From contig NC_091693.1 in assembly GCF_041296265.1 (NCBI RefSeq), forward strand, positions 6,915,001-6,979,000: a DNA stretch of 64,000 nucleotides, given 5' to 3'. Source of the stretch: Equus caballus (Eukaryota > Chordata > Mammalia > Perissodactyla > Equidae). Positions 44,408 through 55,047 of the stretch are shown here, one piece after another; the first letter of the stretch is position 1; each line of letters opens with the position of its first letter. Both the position numbers and the translations under genes were made by a program. Under the pieces are notes generated by a model that did no database searches, was not told where the DNA came from, and saw only the letters and a program-made list of their open reading frames with translations.

Positions 44408-46394
44408 TCAGAAGCGGCCATGCCGATGGTCTGGGGATCGTCGTCGGTTTCTTTCACGGGGACGGTGGCCAGTATGAGACCTTGGGGGTGACCTGGGAAA
44501 CAGAGTGGAGAGAGAAGGGTTAGAGCCATGGGGAGTGGTGTGCAGATCCCCAAGGGCTGCCTCTCTGCTCTGGGATGGGGCAAGGGCAGGTGATGAAGTA
44601 ACTAGAGTTCCAGGGGCTGATCTCAGGATTGGAGATGTAGGTTGGCCTTGGGTTGGGGGGTTTGGGGTGCAGGCTGGTTTTGTGGTTGGGACGTAGGTGC
44701 TGGTCTTGGGATGGGGTTCAGGGCTATTCTTAGGGTACAGAAGGCTTGAGACAGTTATTGGGGCATAGGATGAGGTTCATCTCAGTACATGGGGCTTAGG
44801 GTATAAAGAGTCGTGGCAGGCTGGTCCTGAGGTACCTGCGCCTGGGTCCCCGCCCGTAGAGCTGCCGCCGGAGGTTCCGGGAGATGGGTCGCAGGTGCAT
44901 GAAGTTGCAGAAGCCACCCCGGGTACATTCCCTAGGTAGAGGATGGATGGATGGACGGAGGAAACCATTGTCACTGACAGCCCCCAACACACACACAGTA
45001 GTCTGAGGCTCAAGGTGCCCATCCCAGCCCTGTACTACCATACCCCATCTCATACTGCCGACAGCATGACTCCCGGAAGTCGGTGACAGGAGACAGCTCG
45101 GCATGCACAGCCTGCCCATTGAACCAGCGGTTATTGAGTTCAGCCACTGCCCGCTCTGCATCCTCCTCGCGCCGAAACTGAGAGGAAAGTCGGTCAATGT
45201 CAGCAATCAAACTCAGAAATCTTCAGGGGACTAGTTAGTAGCTCTGGGGCTGGATTGGATTTAGCGATGGACCTCAAGCTGTGAGGCTTCAGTGGTGGCC
45301 ATTAGGCATTGAAATGCCTCCACCTCTGGGCTCTAATGGGGGGACAGCAGGCACCTTGACATAGACATTGCCTACGAGGTGATCCCCCAGGTTGTCGCAC
45401 ACATTCATCTCTTCAATCTCCCCGTACTTCTCCTGCAGTTCCGTAAACACCTCCTGCGGAAGACCAGGAGGAACTCAGCTGAGCTCCCCGCCCAAAGGAA
45501 ACACAATCCACCCTGCCAACCCTCACCTCGAAGAAGTTATCATAGTGTTCTTGCACCTCCACGTCGCTCACGTGACCTGGAGGAGGGGGCAGGGTGGAAT
45601 CAGGGGGTGGCCTGCTGGCAGTTATCCGCCCTGCCCCCAAGACCGGTCCCTCACTCACAATGCGATCCGTCTGCGGTTTGGGCGGTGTTCTGTGGATTCC
45701 GGTACAGGTTGAGCAGCACTATGGTCTGAACAGAATTTAAAAGGGACAGGGCCTGAGCTCAGAGAGCGGGGTACATGCAAATAGCTGGGATACGAAGGTT
45801 GGGGTGGGACCTTGCACCAGAGAAGCCTAAGCATTTTGAGGGCATCAGCGATGCCTGCCCCAAGGAAACCAGAAGAGGGGACACCTAGCAGTGAGGCACA
45901 GCCCAGGGGTATAGTCTTGTACGTACGGGGGCGTGGCCAAAATCCTGGGAGAAGGGCTTGAAGGTTGGGGGAGGAACCTGCACAGGTCCGACAAGAAACA
46001 AGCGGGGCAGTAGGGTGGGCCTTAGAAATCCGGAAAAGGCGGGAGCTCATGATGATGGACAGCAGAAGGGGAAGGGCCGGGAAGCGTTAACCCCCGAGGC
46101 TCCGTGGTGGGGCTCACCTGGCTGAAAGTCGGTTTGTTGTGAAGCCGGGAGCACCGGTCCCCGTGCCGGCAGGCCCCGATCTTAAAGTAAAAAGAGCAGT
46201 TAACCCTGGAAGAGGTGCAAAGACAGAGGTGAACCAAGGGCCGGCGAGGCCGGACACCCCAGAAACACCGCCCCACGCCGCCCAACCACCAGGGAACCAA
46301 GAGCCCTGTCCCGGGCCCCCTAAAGAGCCACTCCCTGTGCCCGTTCTCACTTGTCCTTCTCAGTCCCGAATATCGAAGCTAAATATTCAGCCAT
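44408..46394 (-). CDS. U2AF1L4: U2AF1L4 (U2AF26), splicing factor U2AF small-subunit paralogue
   Basis: Eight coding exons in transcript order: 46351-46394, 46118-46205, 45659-45725, 45527-45576, 45355-45453, 45044-45177, 44836-44931 and 44408-44492. They sum to 663 nt (220 residues), the length recalled for human. The protein starts [20 protein letters not shown]. It has a first CCCH zinc finger ([16 protein letters not shown]), an atypical RRM (U2AF homology motif, with [18 protein letters not shown]), a second CCCH finger ([19 protein letters not shown]), and a short arginine-rich tail ([20 protein letters not shown]). It lacks the long RS domain of U2AF1. It recognises the AG of 3' splice sites with U2AF2, in the nucleus. 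Exon 3, of 67 bp, is known to be alternatively spliced in the family. It shares its promoter with PSENEN. Confidence 0.95.
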
Positions 46395-46925
46395 TTTTAC
46401 CCGAACCCTCCAATTCTGTCTGCTCTTTACATCACTTCCATCGCTTAGGAGCATGGGAAGTGTAGTTCATCGACGCCTCGGGTCGCTCATCACGCTCTCA
46501 AACTCCCTAGTGCGCTTGCGTGGTGGAGGCCTGCGCCCTCTGCGCAGAACGACCGGCCGGAGTTCCCTGAATGCGCATGCGTGAAGCGTTGCCTCACCAA
46601 AAAGACTACAAACTCCAGAGATGCTTGCGGCAGCTCGCGCAAGCGTCCGTAGTTGAAAGTGGCGAAACGTCCAGGCCACAGGAAGTAGATTGCCCTGGTA
46701 AGTTAGGGGTCGTTTCGCACCCCCCAGTAAACATAAAGAGCGTTTCAACCCAGTTAGCTTTCTGGTGGGGGCAGGTGTGCCCCTCTTTCAGTAAACCCAC
46801 CTTTCAGTTTATCTCCATTTGTCGTAATAGGGGCGTGGTTGTTCGCGATCCTTGCATCTGTCACTTGGGGTCCAGGCTGGGTCTCGCCCCGCGGACCCTC
46901 GGGACGACCGTGCCTCCGCGCAAAT
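46395..46925. promoter_or_regulatory. Bidirectional promoter of U2AF1L4 and PSENEN
   Basis: Only 531 bp separate the two start codons. The stretch is CpG-rich, without TATA. It has a minus-strand ZNF143-like motif at 46451-46470 (AACTACACTTCCCATGC) and a plus-strand one at 46604-46624 (ACTACAAACTCCAGAGATGC). A palindromic NRF1-like TGCGCATGCG lies at about 46572. A splice donor CTG|GTAAGT near 46698 and an acceptor GTAATAG near 46830 suggest a noncoding first exon for PSENEN. Confidence 0.7.
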
Positions 46926-47834
46926 ATGAACTTGGAGCGAGTGTCCAACGAGGAGAAGTTGAACCTGTGCCGGAAGTACTACTTGGGTAAGGGCCGGTGT
47001 CCTAGGGTCCCAGGAGAAGAGAGGGGACCGGACTAGAGCGCCTGAGGGAAGAGGGTCTGGGGGCCTGAATTATTGGGTCTAAGGGATGAAGCGGCTGGGG
47101 ACGCGGACTCCTGGGTCTGAGGGAAGGACCTGGGTCCTGAGGAAGGAGGAGGCTGGGACCTCAACTTCTGGGTCCCAAGAGAGGAGAGGAATTGAGGAGC
47201 TGGACTCCTGAGTCCTGAGAAAGAGATGGTTGAAGAATCAGACTCCTGGATCCCAGGGAGCAGCCAGGATTCCTGAGTCCCTGATAGCAGAGATTTCCAT
47301 TTGAACTTGGGTATGGGAGAAGACTTCCAAATAGGTCCTCTAGGTGGGTATTGGCGAGGATCCTCATTGCCTTATGTCCCAGTTCGCTTTTTTTCTTTTT
47401 AGGTGGGTTTGCTTTCCTGCCTTTTCTCTGGTTGGTCAACATCTTCTGGTTCTTCCGAGAGGCCTTCCTTGTCCCGGCATACACAGAGCAGAGCCAAATC
47501 AAAGGCTGTGAGTCCAGGGCACAGATGAAGGGAGGCCGTCCAGTGTGGGGAGGGGAAAGCAGGAAGCTTTGGTGGGAGAGGATGATGGAAGTTCCAGAAT
47601 TCTGGGTCTTTGTAGAAGAGAAAAAAGGGTTGGTCTGGGGCAGACCAGAGAGCAGGTGGAGGCCAGCCTTCCCCACTCCTGTTCCCTCCTACAGATGTCT
47701 GGCGCTCAGCTGTGGGCTTCCTCTTCTGGGTGATTATACTCACCACCTGGATCACCATCTTCCAGATCTACCGGCCCCGTTGGGGCGCCCTTGGGGACTA
47801 CCTCTCCTTCACCATACCCTTGGGTACCCCCTGA
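46926..47834 (+). CDS. PSENEN: PSENEN (PEN-2), gamma-secretase subunit
   Basis: Coding exons 46926-46986, 47403-47507 and 47695-47834 sum to 306 nt, giving 101 residues as in human. The start is [20 protein letters not shown]. Hydrophobic segments [18 protein letters not shown] and [20 protein letters not shown] follow, and the end is the conserved [15 protein letters not shown]-2 is a small membrane subunit that activates presenilin by promoting its endoproteolysis in the ER and Golgi. Divergent from U2AF1L4, and followed by LIN37 on the same strand. Introns are GT-AG. Confidence 0.97.
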
Positions 47835-47957
47835 CAACTTCTTCTGCACAGGCCCAGGAACCTGCTCATTCTCCCAGGATGTGTTCCTCTACTCTAAGCC
47901 AACTTTCAAGCCCCTGAGACTTGTTCCCATCTCCTGTGTTCTCTGCTGACATCCCCC

Positions 47958-47963
47958 AATAAA
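47958..47963 (+). terminator. PSENEN: Poly(A) signal of PSENEN (AATAAA)
   Basis: Canonical signal 124 bp after the stop codon. Confidence 0.85.
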
Positions 47964-48019
47964 GGACCCTAATTCTCTATGCTGACTCTCTAGGATCTTT
48001 TGGAGGTTGAATCATAAAA

Positions 48020-48200
48020 TGATTATTAATATTCAGAAACATTTGTTGAATGCTTACGTTGTGTCCGGCTTAGTGCTGCACACATTATGTGCATTTTTTT
48101 CATTGACTACTAATCATGATCCTCTGAAATAGGAAATTTCCCGCTCAGGAACCCTATTCTACACATGCAGAACCAAGAAAGGAATAATGCTTCCAGTACT
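48020..48200 (-). repeat. MIR-like SINE
   Basis: Minus-strand order: ACATTTGTTGAATGCTTACG, then TAGTGCTGCACACATTATG, then ATTCTACACATGCAGAACCA. It is diverged. Confidence 0.55.
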
Positions 48201-48479
48201 AGGGGCTGCTATCCTGTACTGATAGTGTGTGAATTTTGAAAACATTACTTTCCCACTTAGCCTCAGTATTCTCATTGGAAATGTGGACCACAATGCTACC
48301 TCCTACAATTTGTCTGGGCCAAGGGACATGTGGTCAATGGAAGTTTCCCATTTTCTGAAGGAGCTGTCTGCAGCAATAGACATATTCAAGAGCTTTATTA
48401 GAGAAGGCTTCCTTGACCATCCTATTTAAAATTTCAATGCCCACATTGGTACTCCCTGTGTCCCTTTCAGGTTATATTC

Positions 48480-48655
48480 TTTGTCCTCTCACATTTCGTT
48501 TAAAATGTTTTACTTGTTTATCTTCCATCCTTTAAAATATAAGTTCTGTTAGGGCAAGGATTTTTGTCTGTTTTGTGCACTGCGGTGTCCCCAGTGGCCA
48601 GAAGAGTGCCTGGCCCCCTAATAAATATTTGCCAAATGAATGAGGTTGTGCCTGA
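48480..48655 (+). repeat. L2 LINE 3' end
   Basis: AAGTTCTGTTAGGGCAAGGA, TTTTGTCTGTTTTGTGCACT, GTGTCCCCAGTGGCCAGAA and TAATAAATATTTGCCAAATG follow the L2 terminus very closely. Confidence 0.78.
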
Positions 48656-48839
48656 AAAGAGATTAACAGGTAGCTGGCACCTAGCAAATGCCTAGTAAGA
48701 GGGAACCCCATCAAACTCCAGACTTGCCTTCCTCTTAGGGACAAGAGGGACTCCCACGGTTAAATAAATCCTGTCAATAGCTAAACTGGCGTTACTCAAA
48801 GCTCTGACACTACAAGTTTCAACAAGGTTGCTGTGCCCT

Positions 48840-49269
48840 GATCCTACGTCTTCCACCGTGCCTTGCGCGGCGCACGCGCCGTTACCCCGGCTAAGTCTCG
48901 GGAGCTAGAACTACATCTCCCAGGAAGCGCCCCGGGATGTCGTTGGTTTGTTTCCGGAAACGGGGCCCCAGAAAGGTGGGACTTAGAGCTGGGAGCCGAC
49001 AGCGGCAGCTCTCAAATGGTCGGGGTACGAGATTGACGGCCGAACTGACTAATGGGAACAGGCGACTGCCGCAGGGGCCCGCCCTCAGAAGGGGAACTAG
49101 AGGAGCTGGCGGCAGCGGCGGCGGTCGCGGCCGGACACTGCTCAGGGCGGAGGGCTGTCCGCAGCCGAAGCTTACCTTTGACCTCTCCCCGTCTGCCTCC
49201 GACCTTGACTTGTGATCCTAGGCTCTTTTGGCTTCTCTGACCCAGCTAGCCAGACCCCAGACCCAAACC
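48840..49269 (+). promoter_or_regulatory. LIN37: LIN37 promoter and 5' UTR
   Basis: A GC-rich stretch begins near 48850 with an NRF1-like GCGCACGCGCCG and a ZNF143-like AACTACATCTCCCAGGAAGC at 48909-48928. No TATA box is seen. An acceptor-like CTCTGACCCAG near 49244 leaves open a spliced 5' UTR. Confidence 0.6.
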
Positions 49270-52200
49270 ATGTTCCCGGTGAAGGTGAAAGTGGAAAAAT
49301 CAGGTGAGGACCCCGAGGTCGGGGGCCTGTCCGGGTGCATCGGACTGATCAGGGGATGGGAGTCCCGACAGACAGGATTATCGCGATAAGGCAGACTGCG
49401 CGGCTTCTCCCTGCAGCCCATCTGACTATCGCTGTCAGGCATCGAGCGATTCCTGCCACCCTCATACCCTCCAGGTCTGTGCTCGAGATAGCTTTAAGGT
49501 TGAATGGTGGTGGCTCAGGCATTGTGGGGCGGTAAGAGATGGGGATCCTGAGCTGTGTGACTCTGAGAAGGACTCTTTTCTTGGTTCTGCCTCAGTTTCC
49601 CCACATCCAGCAGTGGTCGTGAGTCAAGCATTGTGCTGAACGCCTGAAGTACAGGGAAGCACTTAGTCCTCGCAGTCACTGTGTCCCACTAATCCTAGGA
49701 AGTAGGAAATGTGGCAGATGGGGAAACAAGCTGAGAGAGAAGAAGTGATTTGGGATTGGGGCCGAGCCGATGGGAACCCAGGACTGGCATGGTAAGGGCA
49801 GTGGGAGAGACACGGAATCCAGACAAAAAGATAATAGTGAAATGATGTAGGATGTTAGATGGTATAAGTGGTAATGAGATGAAACAGGAGAAGGTAAGGA
49901 GATCAGGAGGGAGGCAAGGTGAAGGAGAGAGACATGAGGATACGTGTGGGAACCGCGAATCAGACGAGGGAAATAGCTTTGAAAAGGCCCTGAAGTGGAA
50001 GCCTTGTCTGGCGTGTTCAGGGGCCAGCAGGGAAGCCTGTGTGGCTGGAGAAGAGTGGGTCAGGTAGACTGTGAGGAGATGGGGACAAACGGGAGGGGAG
50101 GGGGACAGGTTTGTGGGCCCAGGTTAGGACTTTGGCTTTTGCTCTGATGGAAATAGGGAAACAAGGAAGGGTTTTGAACTGAGAAGTGAGTTAATAAAGA
50201 TGCCCCCCAGATGCCAAAAAAATTGTGGGTAGAAAAGTGAAAGGGGCCTGACCACCAATGATGGTGGCGGGAAGGAGAAGGCAAGGTCCTGGAGGCGTGC
50301 GAACACCAGGCTGAAGAGTGCGGACTGTCCTGGGGGCACTGCAGAGTCGTGGATTGTTCTGATCAGTGTCAGGAAGAATCCCCTGGCCACCTTGTGGTGG
50401 GTGGATCAGAAGGGGAGACTGAGGCTGGGAGCCTGGGGCGGGGGGGGGGGAGGAAGGGAAAGGACCAGAGTGGGTGGGGTAGGGAGGGGGAGGTGGGAGA
50501 GACCCTCAGGAGGCCAAGTGGACAGGCCATGGGGTTGATGGCCTGGGGTGGGGGAGAGAGAGAGGTGTCCATGTTGAAGCCCAGGAAGGGACTGGGGGAC
50601 AGTGGGGCTACCCCTGAAATGAGGGCTCTGGAAAAAAGGTAAATGAGAGAGACACTGAGGCCAGTGTGGCCCTAGTAGGTGGAAGGAGCCTGGTGGATGT
50701 CCAGGGGGACGCGTACATGAGTCCGTGGGACCCCAAGGTCTGAGGTTCAGGAGAGACACGGGGGCAGGGAAGGAGATGTGGTCGATCCAGACCTTGGCTC
50801 CTGCCCAAGGCTCTTTGCTAGAATCTCAGCTGCCCCCAGCCCCTTCCTCAACCCCATCTCTCCTCTGAGGGATGTCAGGAATCCCTGCGTCTCCCGGTCT
50901 CCTCAGGAAGTCCCAGGGCTGGCAAAGCATGTCCTCGAGTGTCCTTCTAGGCTCTGAGCACTGGGCCACAGCTCCTACTAGAGGGAAGAGGAGAGCGAAC
51001 ACCCCACAGGAGTGAGAGGAGAATATTTATAACATCATCACCTCCTAAGTTCCGTGATGAAGGGAGGCCAACACAGGCTGACAGAGCCAGCCATCGCCTC
51101 TGCAGGCAGGAAGGTGGGCCCAGATCTCATTTCCTGGGGAAAAAAATGCCAAAAATGGGTATTTTACATGAAATCTCCCAATTGTTAAATATTGTCAGCT
51201 CATTCAGATTTAATTCAGATTATAAATAACACCACTGCCTCTGCCAAAAAAAGCACATCTGGTGGCGAGATTCTGTCCCCAGTGTGAGCCCCTGCCTCAT
51301 AACCTCAGCTGTGGAGCCAGACAGCCTGGGTTCGGATCCTCAGTCCTGCCATTTCCTAGCTGTGTAACTTTGGGCAAGTGGCCTAACATCTCTGTGCGTC
51401 AGTTTCATTGTCTTTAAAATGGGGATAAACATCATATCTCCCTGCCAGGCTTACTGTGAGAATTCAGTGGGTTAATGTGTGTGAGGTGCTTGGAACAACG
51501 CCTGGCACATAGCAAGCACTGTGTACATGTCACTTATTATTATTGCATCCTGCTAAGAGATTCATCGACAACATGGTTTATTTAACCTCAGAGCAGTCCT
51601 AGCAGATAGGTGTCATTCGGAGACCCACTTTCAAGATGAGGAAACTGGCTCAGCGAGGTAAGGTGATTGGCTTTAGGTCACACGCTAGCATATGGGACAG
51701 TCCTGGAAGCTAGTGCTCCTGCTCATCGCTTCAGCAGTCTCTGCCCACTGCACCCTCAGCACGCCCGGGCCTGGCGTAGGATCGGATACGCATGCCCTTC
51801 CCTGGCCAGTTGGCTGTCCACCTGCCTGCGGCCTGGGAGCTGACTCCTGCTCTGTACCCTCTTCCCCAGAGTTGGAGATGGCCAAGGCCCGGAACCAACT
51901 GGATGCTGTTCTGCAGTGTCTGCTGGAGAAGAGTCATATGGACAGGTCAGGACCTGGCCCAGCATAGGGGCATAGCGGGTCAGGGGCCCTGGCAAGTTGG
52001 ACCCTCTGGTCCTGGGTGGATCTAGGTGGGACAGAGGCTGGCTTAGTGGGGAAGGGGCCCAAAGGAGAGGCCACTTGGTGCCTTCCCACTCCAGGCCTTT
52101 GGAACCCTGAGCCCACAGTTTTCTTCTTCCAGGGAGCGTCTGGATGAGGAAGCCGGAAAGACCCCCTCGGACACCCACAACAAGTAAGTGTTGTTGCCGG

Positions 52201-53979
52201 GATCCGTGTCTGAGGGCTTGTCGTGGATAACTCTTCCCTCATGCACGCCCTGAGCAGTCTGCCCCATGCTTCCCCACAGTCCTAACCACTCTACGCAGAC
52301 AAAGACCCTGGGGCAGCAAACACTTAGGTTCCCTCACAGTTGGCACCTGGAGCCCCAGGGGCGTGGGTGGGACACAAGGCCTGAGAGGTTGGTGGGCTCC
52401 ACGTGGGCATCTCAGGGTTGATCTCAGGGCATCCCCAGGATGCCTTTGGGGGGTTTGAGCAAGCATTTGTTCAAGGGTCAGCCTGCTGATGCCTTGTCTC
52501 TCCCCACAGAGATTGCTCCATCGCGGCCACCGGCAAACGGTAAGGTGGCAGGGGCGCCAACCAGCTGAGGAGAGGTCCCCAGCCCCCACCCCGGTCCTGA
52601 CATTCTCCCTCCCCACTCAGGCCGTCTGCCCGCTTCCCCCACCAGCGGAGGAAGAAGAGGAGGGAGATGGATGATGGGCTGGCTGAGGGAGGGCCACAGC
52701 GATCCAGTGAGTAGGTGGTAGCCCTGGAGGGCGGGCAAGAATAGGGGCTGCGTGAGGACGTTCACATCCCTCCCACTCCCACCACCCTAGACACGTATGT
52801 GATCAAGCTGTTTGACCGGAGCGTGGACTTGGCTCAGTTCAGTGAGAACACACCGCTGTACCCGATCTGCCGGGCCTGGATGCGCAACAGCCCCTCAGTG
52901 CGCGAGCGTGAACGCTCGCCCAGCTCACCACTGCCCCCGCTGCCTGAGGATGAGGAGGTGGGATGGGGGGCAGGGCAGTGGGTAGATGGTCACAAGGTAC
53001 CCTCCCCCGAGGCAGCAGGTCTCCGTCCCTGAAATGACTCCTGGCTCTGGGGAGGCACACAAATATGAACCCATAGGCTGGGGTATGGATGGAACTCCCT
53101 GGAGCAGACATGGCTACCTGGTCTGGGAGGGAGTGGGGATAGAGTTCCCCTGGGCAGATAGATGAGACCTCCAAAATCAGGGGTCCCCAAAAGCTGGGGG
53201 CTGGACAGAGGTCCTTAATGTAAACAGGTGTAGCCACCTGGCCTAGGGGAGCAGATGAGGACCCCTTGGGCTGCGCAGGGGTAGATGGGGGTCCCTGGGT
53301 TGGACAGGAGATGACAGGGATCCCTAGGGCAGGCAGACCGGACCCCAAGCTGTGTAAGGTCCCCACCCTTCAGACATGACTCCTAAGTACAAGTCCTTGG
53401 TGAGTCCCTCATTTCTATTGTCACTGGGAGAAGCAGGAAGGGTGAAATGTGTACCCCTGGCCGCCTTCTCTGACTCTCTCGGGCCTGGTATTGGGGCCCT
53501 TGTGTCCCCAGGGTCCAGAGGTCACTAACAGCAAGAGTCGGGATGTGTACAAGCTGCCTCCGCCTACAGCCCCTGGGCCACCTGGAGACGCCTGCAGATC
53601 CCGAATTCCATCCCCACTGCAGCCTGAGACCCAGGGTACCACCGATGATGAGGTGGGTATACAAGGCTGGCCCGGGGCCATGGGGTGTATTGTGGCACTT
53701 GGACACGGCCACCCAGCCTGACCTCTCTGTCCATGCAGCCCTCCGAGCCGGAGCCCTCACCCTCCACACTCATCTACCGCAACATGCAGCGCTGGAAACG
53801 CATCCGCCAGAGGTGAGCATCCGCCAGCCTGCTTGCCCCCATGTGGCCTCTGCCCCGACTGCTGAGTCCTCCCTCTACCTCCCCACCCCTACTGCAGGTG
53901 GAAGGAGGCATCTCATCGGAACCAGCTTCGTTACTCAGAAAGCATGAAGATCCTACGGGAGATGTACGAGCGACAGTGA
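49270..53979 (+). CDS. LIN37: LIN37, DREAM/MuvB complex subunit
   Basis: Nine coding exons: 49270-49303, 51870-51945, 52133-52183, 52510-52539, 52621-52706, 52791-52957, 53512-53652, 53739-53812 and 53898-53979. They sum to 741 nt (246 residues, equal to the recalled human length). The start is [21 protein letters not shown] basic [17 protein letters not shown] stretch, the conserved core [20 protein letters not shown], and a C-terminal block [20 protein letters not shown] follow. LIN37 is a MuvB core subunit needed for DREAM to repress cell-cycle genes in quiescence, in the nucleus. Exon 1 codes for only 11 residues and is followed by a 2.57-kb intron full of old repeats. The gene converges on HSPB6. 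Confidence 0.96.
49600..49790 (-). repeat. MIR SINE in LIN37 intron 1
   Basis: Minus-strand [63 protein letters not shown]. Confidence 0.62.
49790..50770 (+). repeat. Ancient LINE-like segment in LIN37 intron 1
   Basis: The phrases GGCCAGCAGGGAAGCCTGTG, TGGCTGGAGAAGAGTGGGTC, AGGACTTTGGCTTTTGCTCT and AGGGTTTTGAACTGAGAAGT belong to a family common in mammals (possibly old L1 5' sequence). The same family is seen near 62.6 and 63.5 kb. A run of 10 or more G bases lies at 50440-50451. Confidence 0.45.
51305..51545 (+). repeat. MIR SINE in LIN37 intron 1
   Basis: A well-kept plus-strand MIR: GGAGCCAGACAGCCTGGGTT, CTAGCTGTGTAACTTTGGGC, TTTAAAATGGGGATAAACAT, CGCCTGGCACATAGCAAGCA. Confidence 0.85.
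51550..51690 (-). repeat. MIR fragment
   Basis: Minus-strand: TCAAGATGAGGAAACTGGCT, CAGCGAGGTAAGGTGATTGG. It lies head to head with the MIR at 51305-51545. Confidence 0.65.
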
Positions 53980-54002
53980 TGTTCCCCTGTCCCCCCAACC
54001 CC

Positions 54003-54008
54003 AATAAA
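54003..54008 (+). terminator. LIN37: Poly(A) signal of LIN37 (AATAAA)
   Basis: Canonical signal 24 bp after the stop codon. Confidence 0.88.
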
Positions 54009-54093
54009 CATTCTCCTCCTCCCTCCTGGCCTCTGTGGCTGCAGCCCATCCTTCCTGGTCCAGACATAAAGCAGCTGGCACAGCTCTAGCACG

Positions 54094-54099
54094 TTTATT
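54094..54099 (-). terminator. HSPB6: Poly(A) signal of HSPB6 (AATAAA)
   Basis: TTTATT on the plus strand, 949 bp past the HSPB6 stop, gives a 3' UTR close to 1 kb. It faces the LIN37 signal 86 bp away. Confidence 0.72.
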
Positions 54100-55047
54100 G
54101 GGGGAGTGGGCTTAGAGAGGAGTGAGGAGATGGGGCAGCAGGGAATTCAAGGAGGGAGAAAGATTGTGGGGAATCAAAGGGCTACTTGGTTGGGTCTTGG
54201 AGAATAAGGGGAGGGGTGTGGAAGGTAGATTGCGTGGGATATGTGGTTGGAGACTTGGGGATCAAGACAAAGTGACTAGGGGGTTATGGTTAGAGTCAAG
54301 GATGAGGGCCTAGGATATCTGTGCAGAGTCTGGGGAGATGCAGTAGGTATCTGTACAGGTTGAGCTTGAGGGTCCTCGTTGGCCTAGAATAGGTGTCCGA
54401 GAGTGGAGGTCAGAAAAGGAGTTCAGGGGTCTGGGGGTGGCTGGCTGGGGTTTCAAGTCAGAAGATGGGTTGGAGGGCTCAGGTCGGGAGAATGGAGTGT
54501 CTGGTTGGAATGAGGGGAAGGATCCAGAGCCTTGGGGGCCAGGCTTGGATGGTCTGGGGTCCAAGGTCTGTGCAGAGTCTGGGACATTTGGGCGGGGGCG
54601 GGGGCCAGTTATGCTTGACTGGCCTACGGTGGGGCAGGGCTGTCCACTGTAATCTGGTGTCACAGAGGGGAGGGGATTGAAATGGGGCGTGGAGGTGTTT
54701 TCCTGGAGGAATCAGAAGGAAATCAAGGAGGGAGTTTTGAGTGGGGTTATATGCCAAGAAAGTAGGATCAGTGAGGATGGGGGACTGCAGGCTGAGGGGT
54801 TGTGCTTGTAGGGTCTGCAAGCTAGGGAGGTTTGGGGGGTTTGAAAGCTGGAGGGGTTGTGAGTGCGGGAGTGTCAGTGGAAGGTCTAGGTTATCAGGAC
54901 TAAGTTTAGGTTGGAAGGGTCAGGGTGGGATCCCAGATTGGGTGGGCGAGTGGTCTTGGCGCGCTCAGGACATCTGGCTGGGCGGAGTCAGGTCGGCTTT
55001 AAAAGGGGGCCTGAGGCAGCTCCCGGGGTTCAGGTGTGCCCACACCC
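54100..55047 (-). other. HSPB6: HSPB6 3' UTR
   Basis: The stretch between the stop codon and the poly(A) signal has no other gene. On the minus strand it is C-rich and pyrimidine-rich, with several repeated CCCAGACCCCTGAA-like phrases. Open frames in it have no known domain. Confidence 0.55.
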
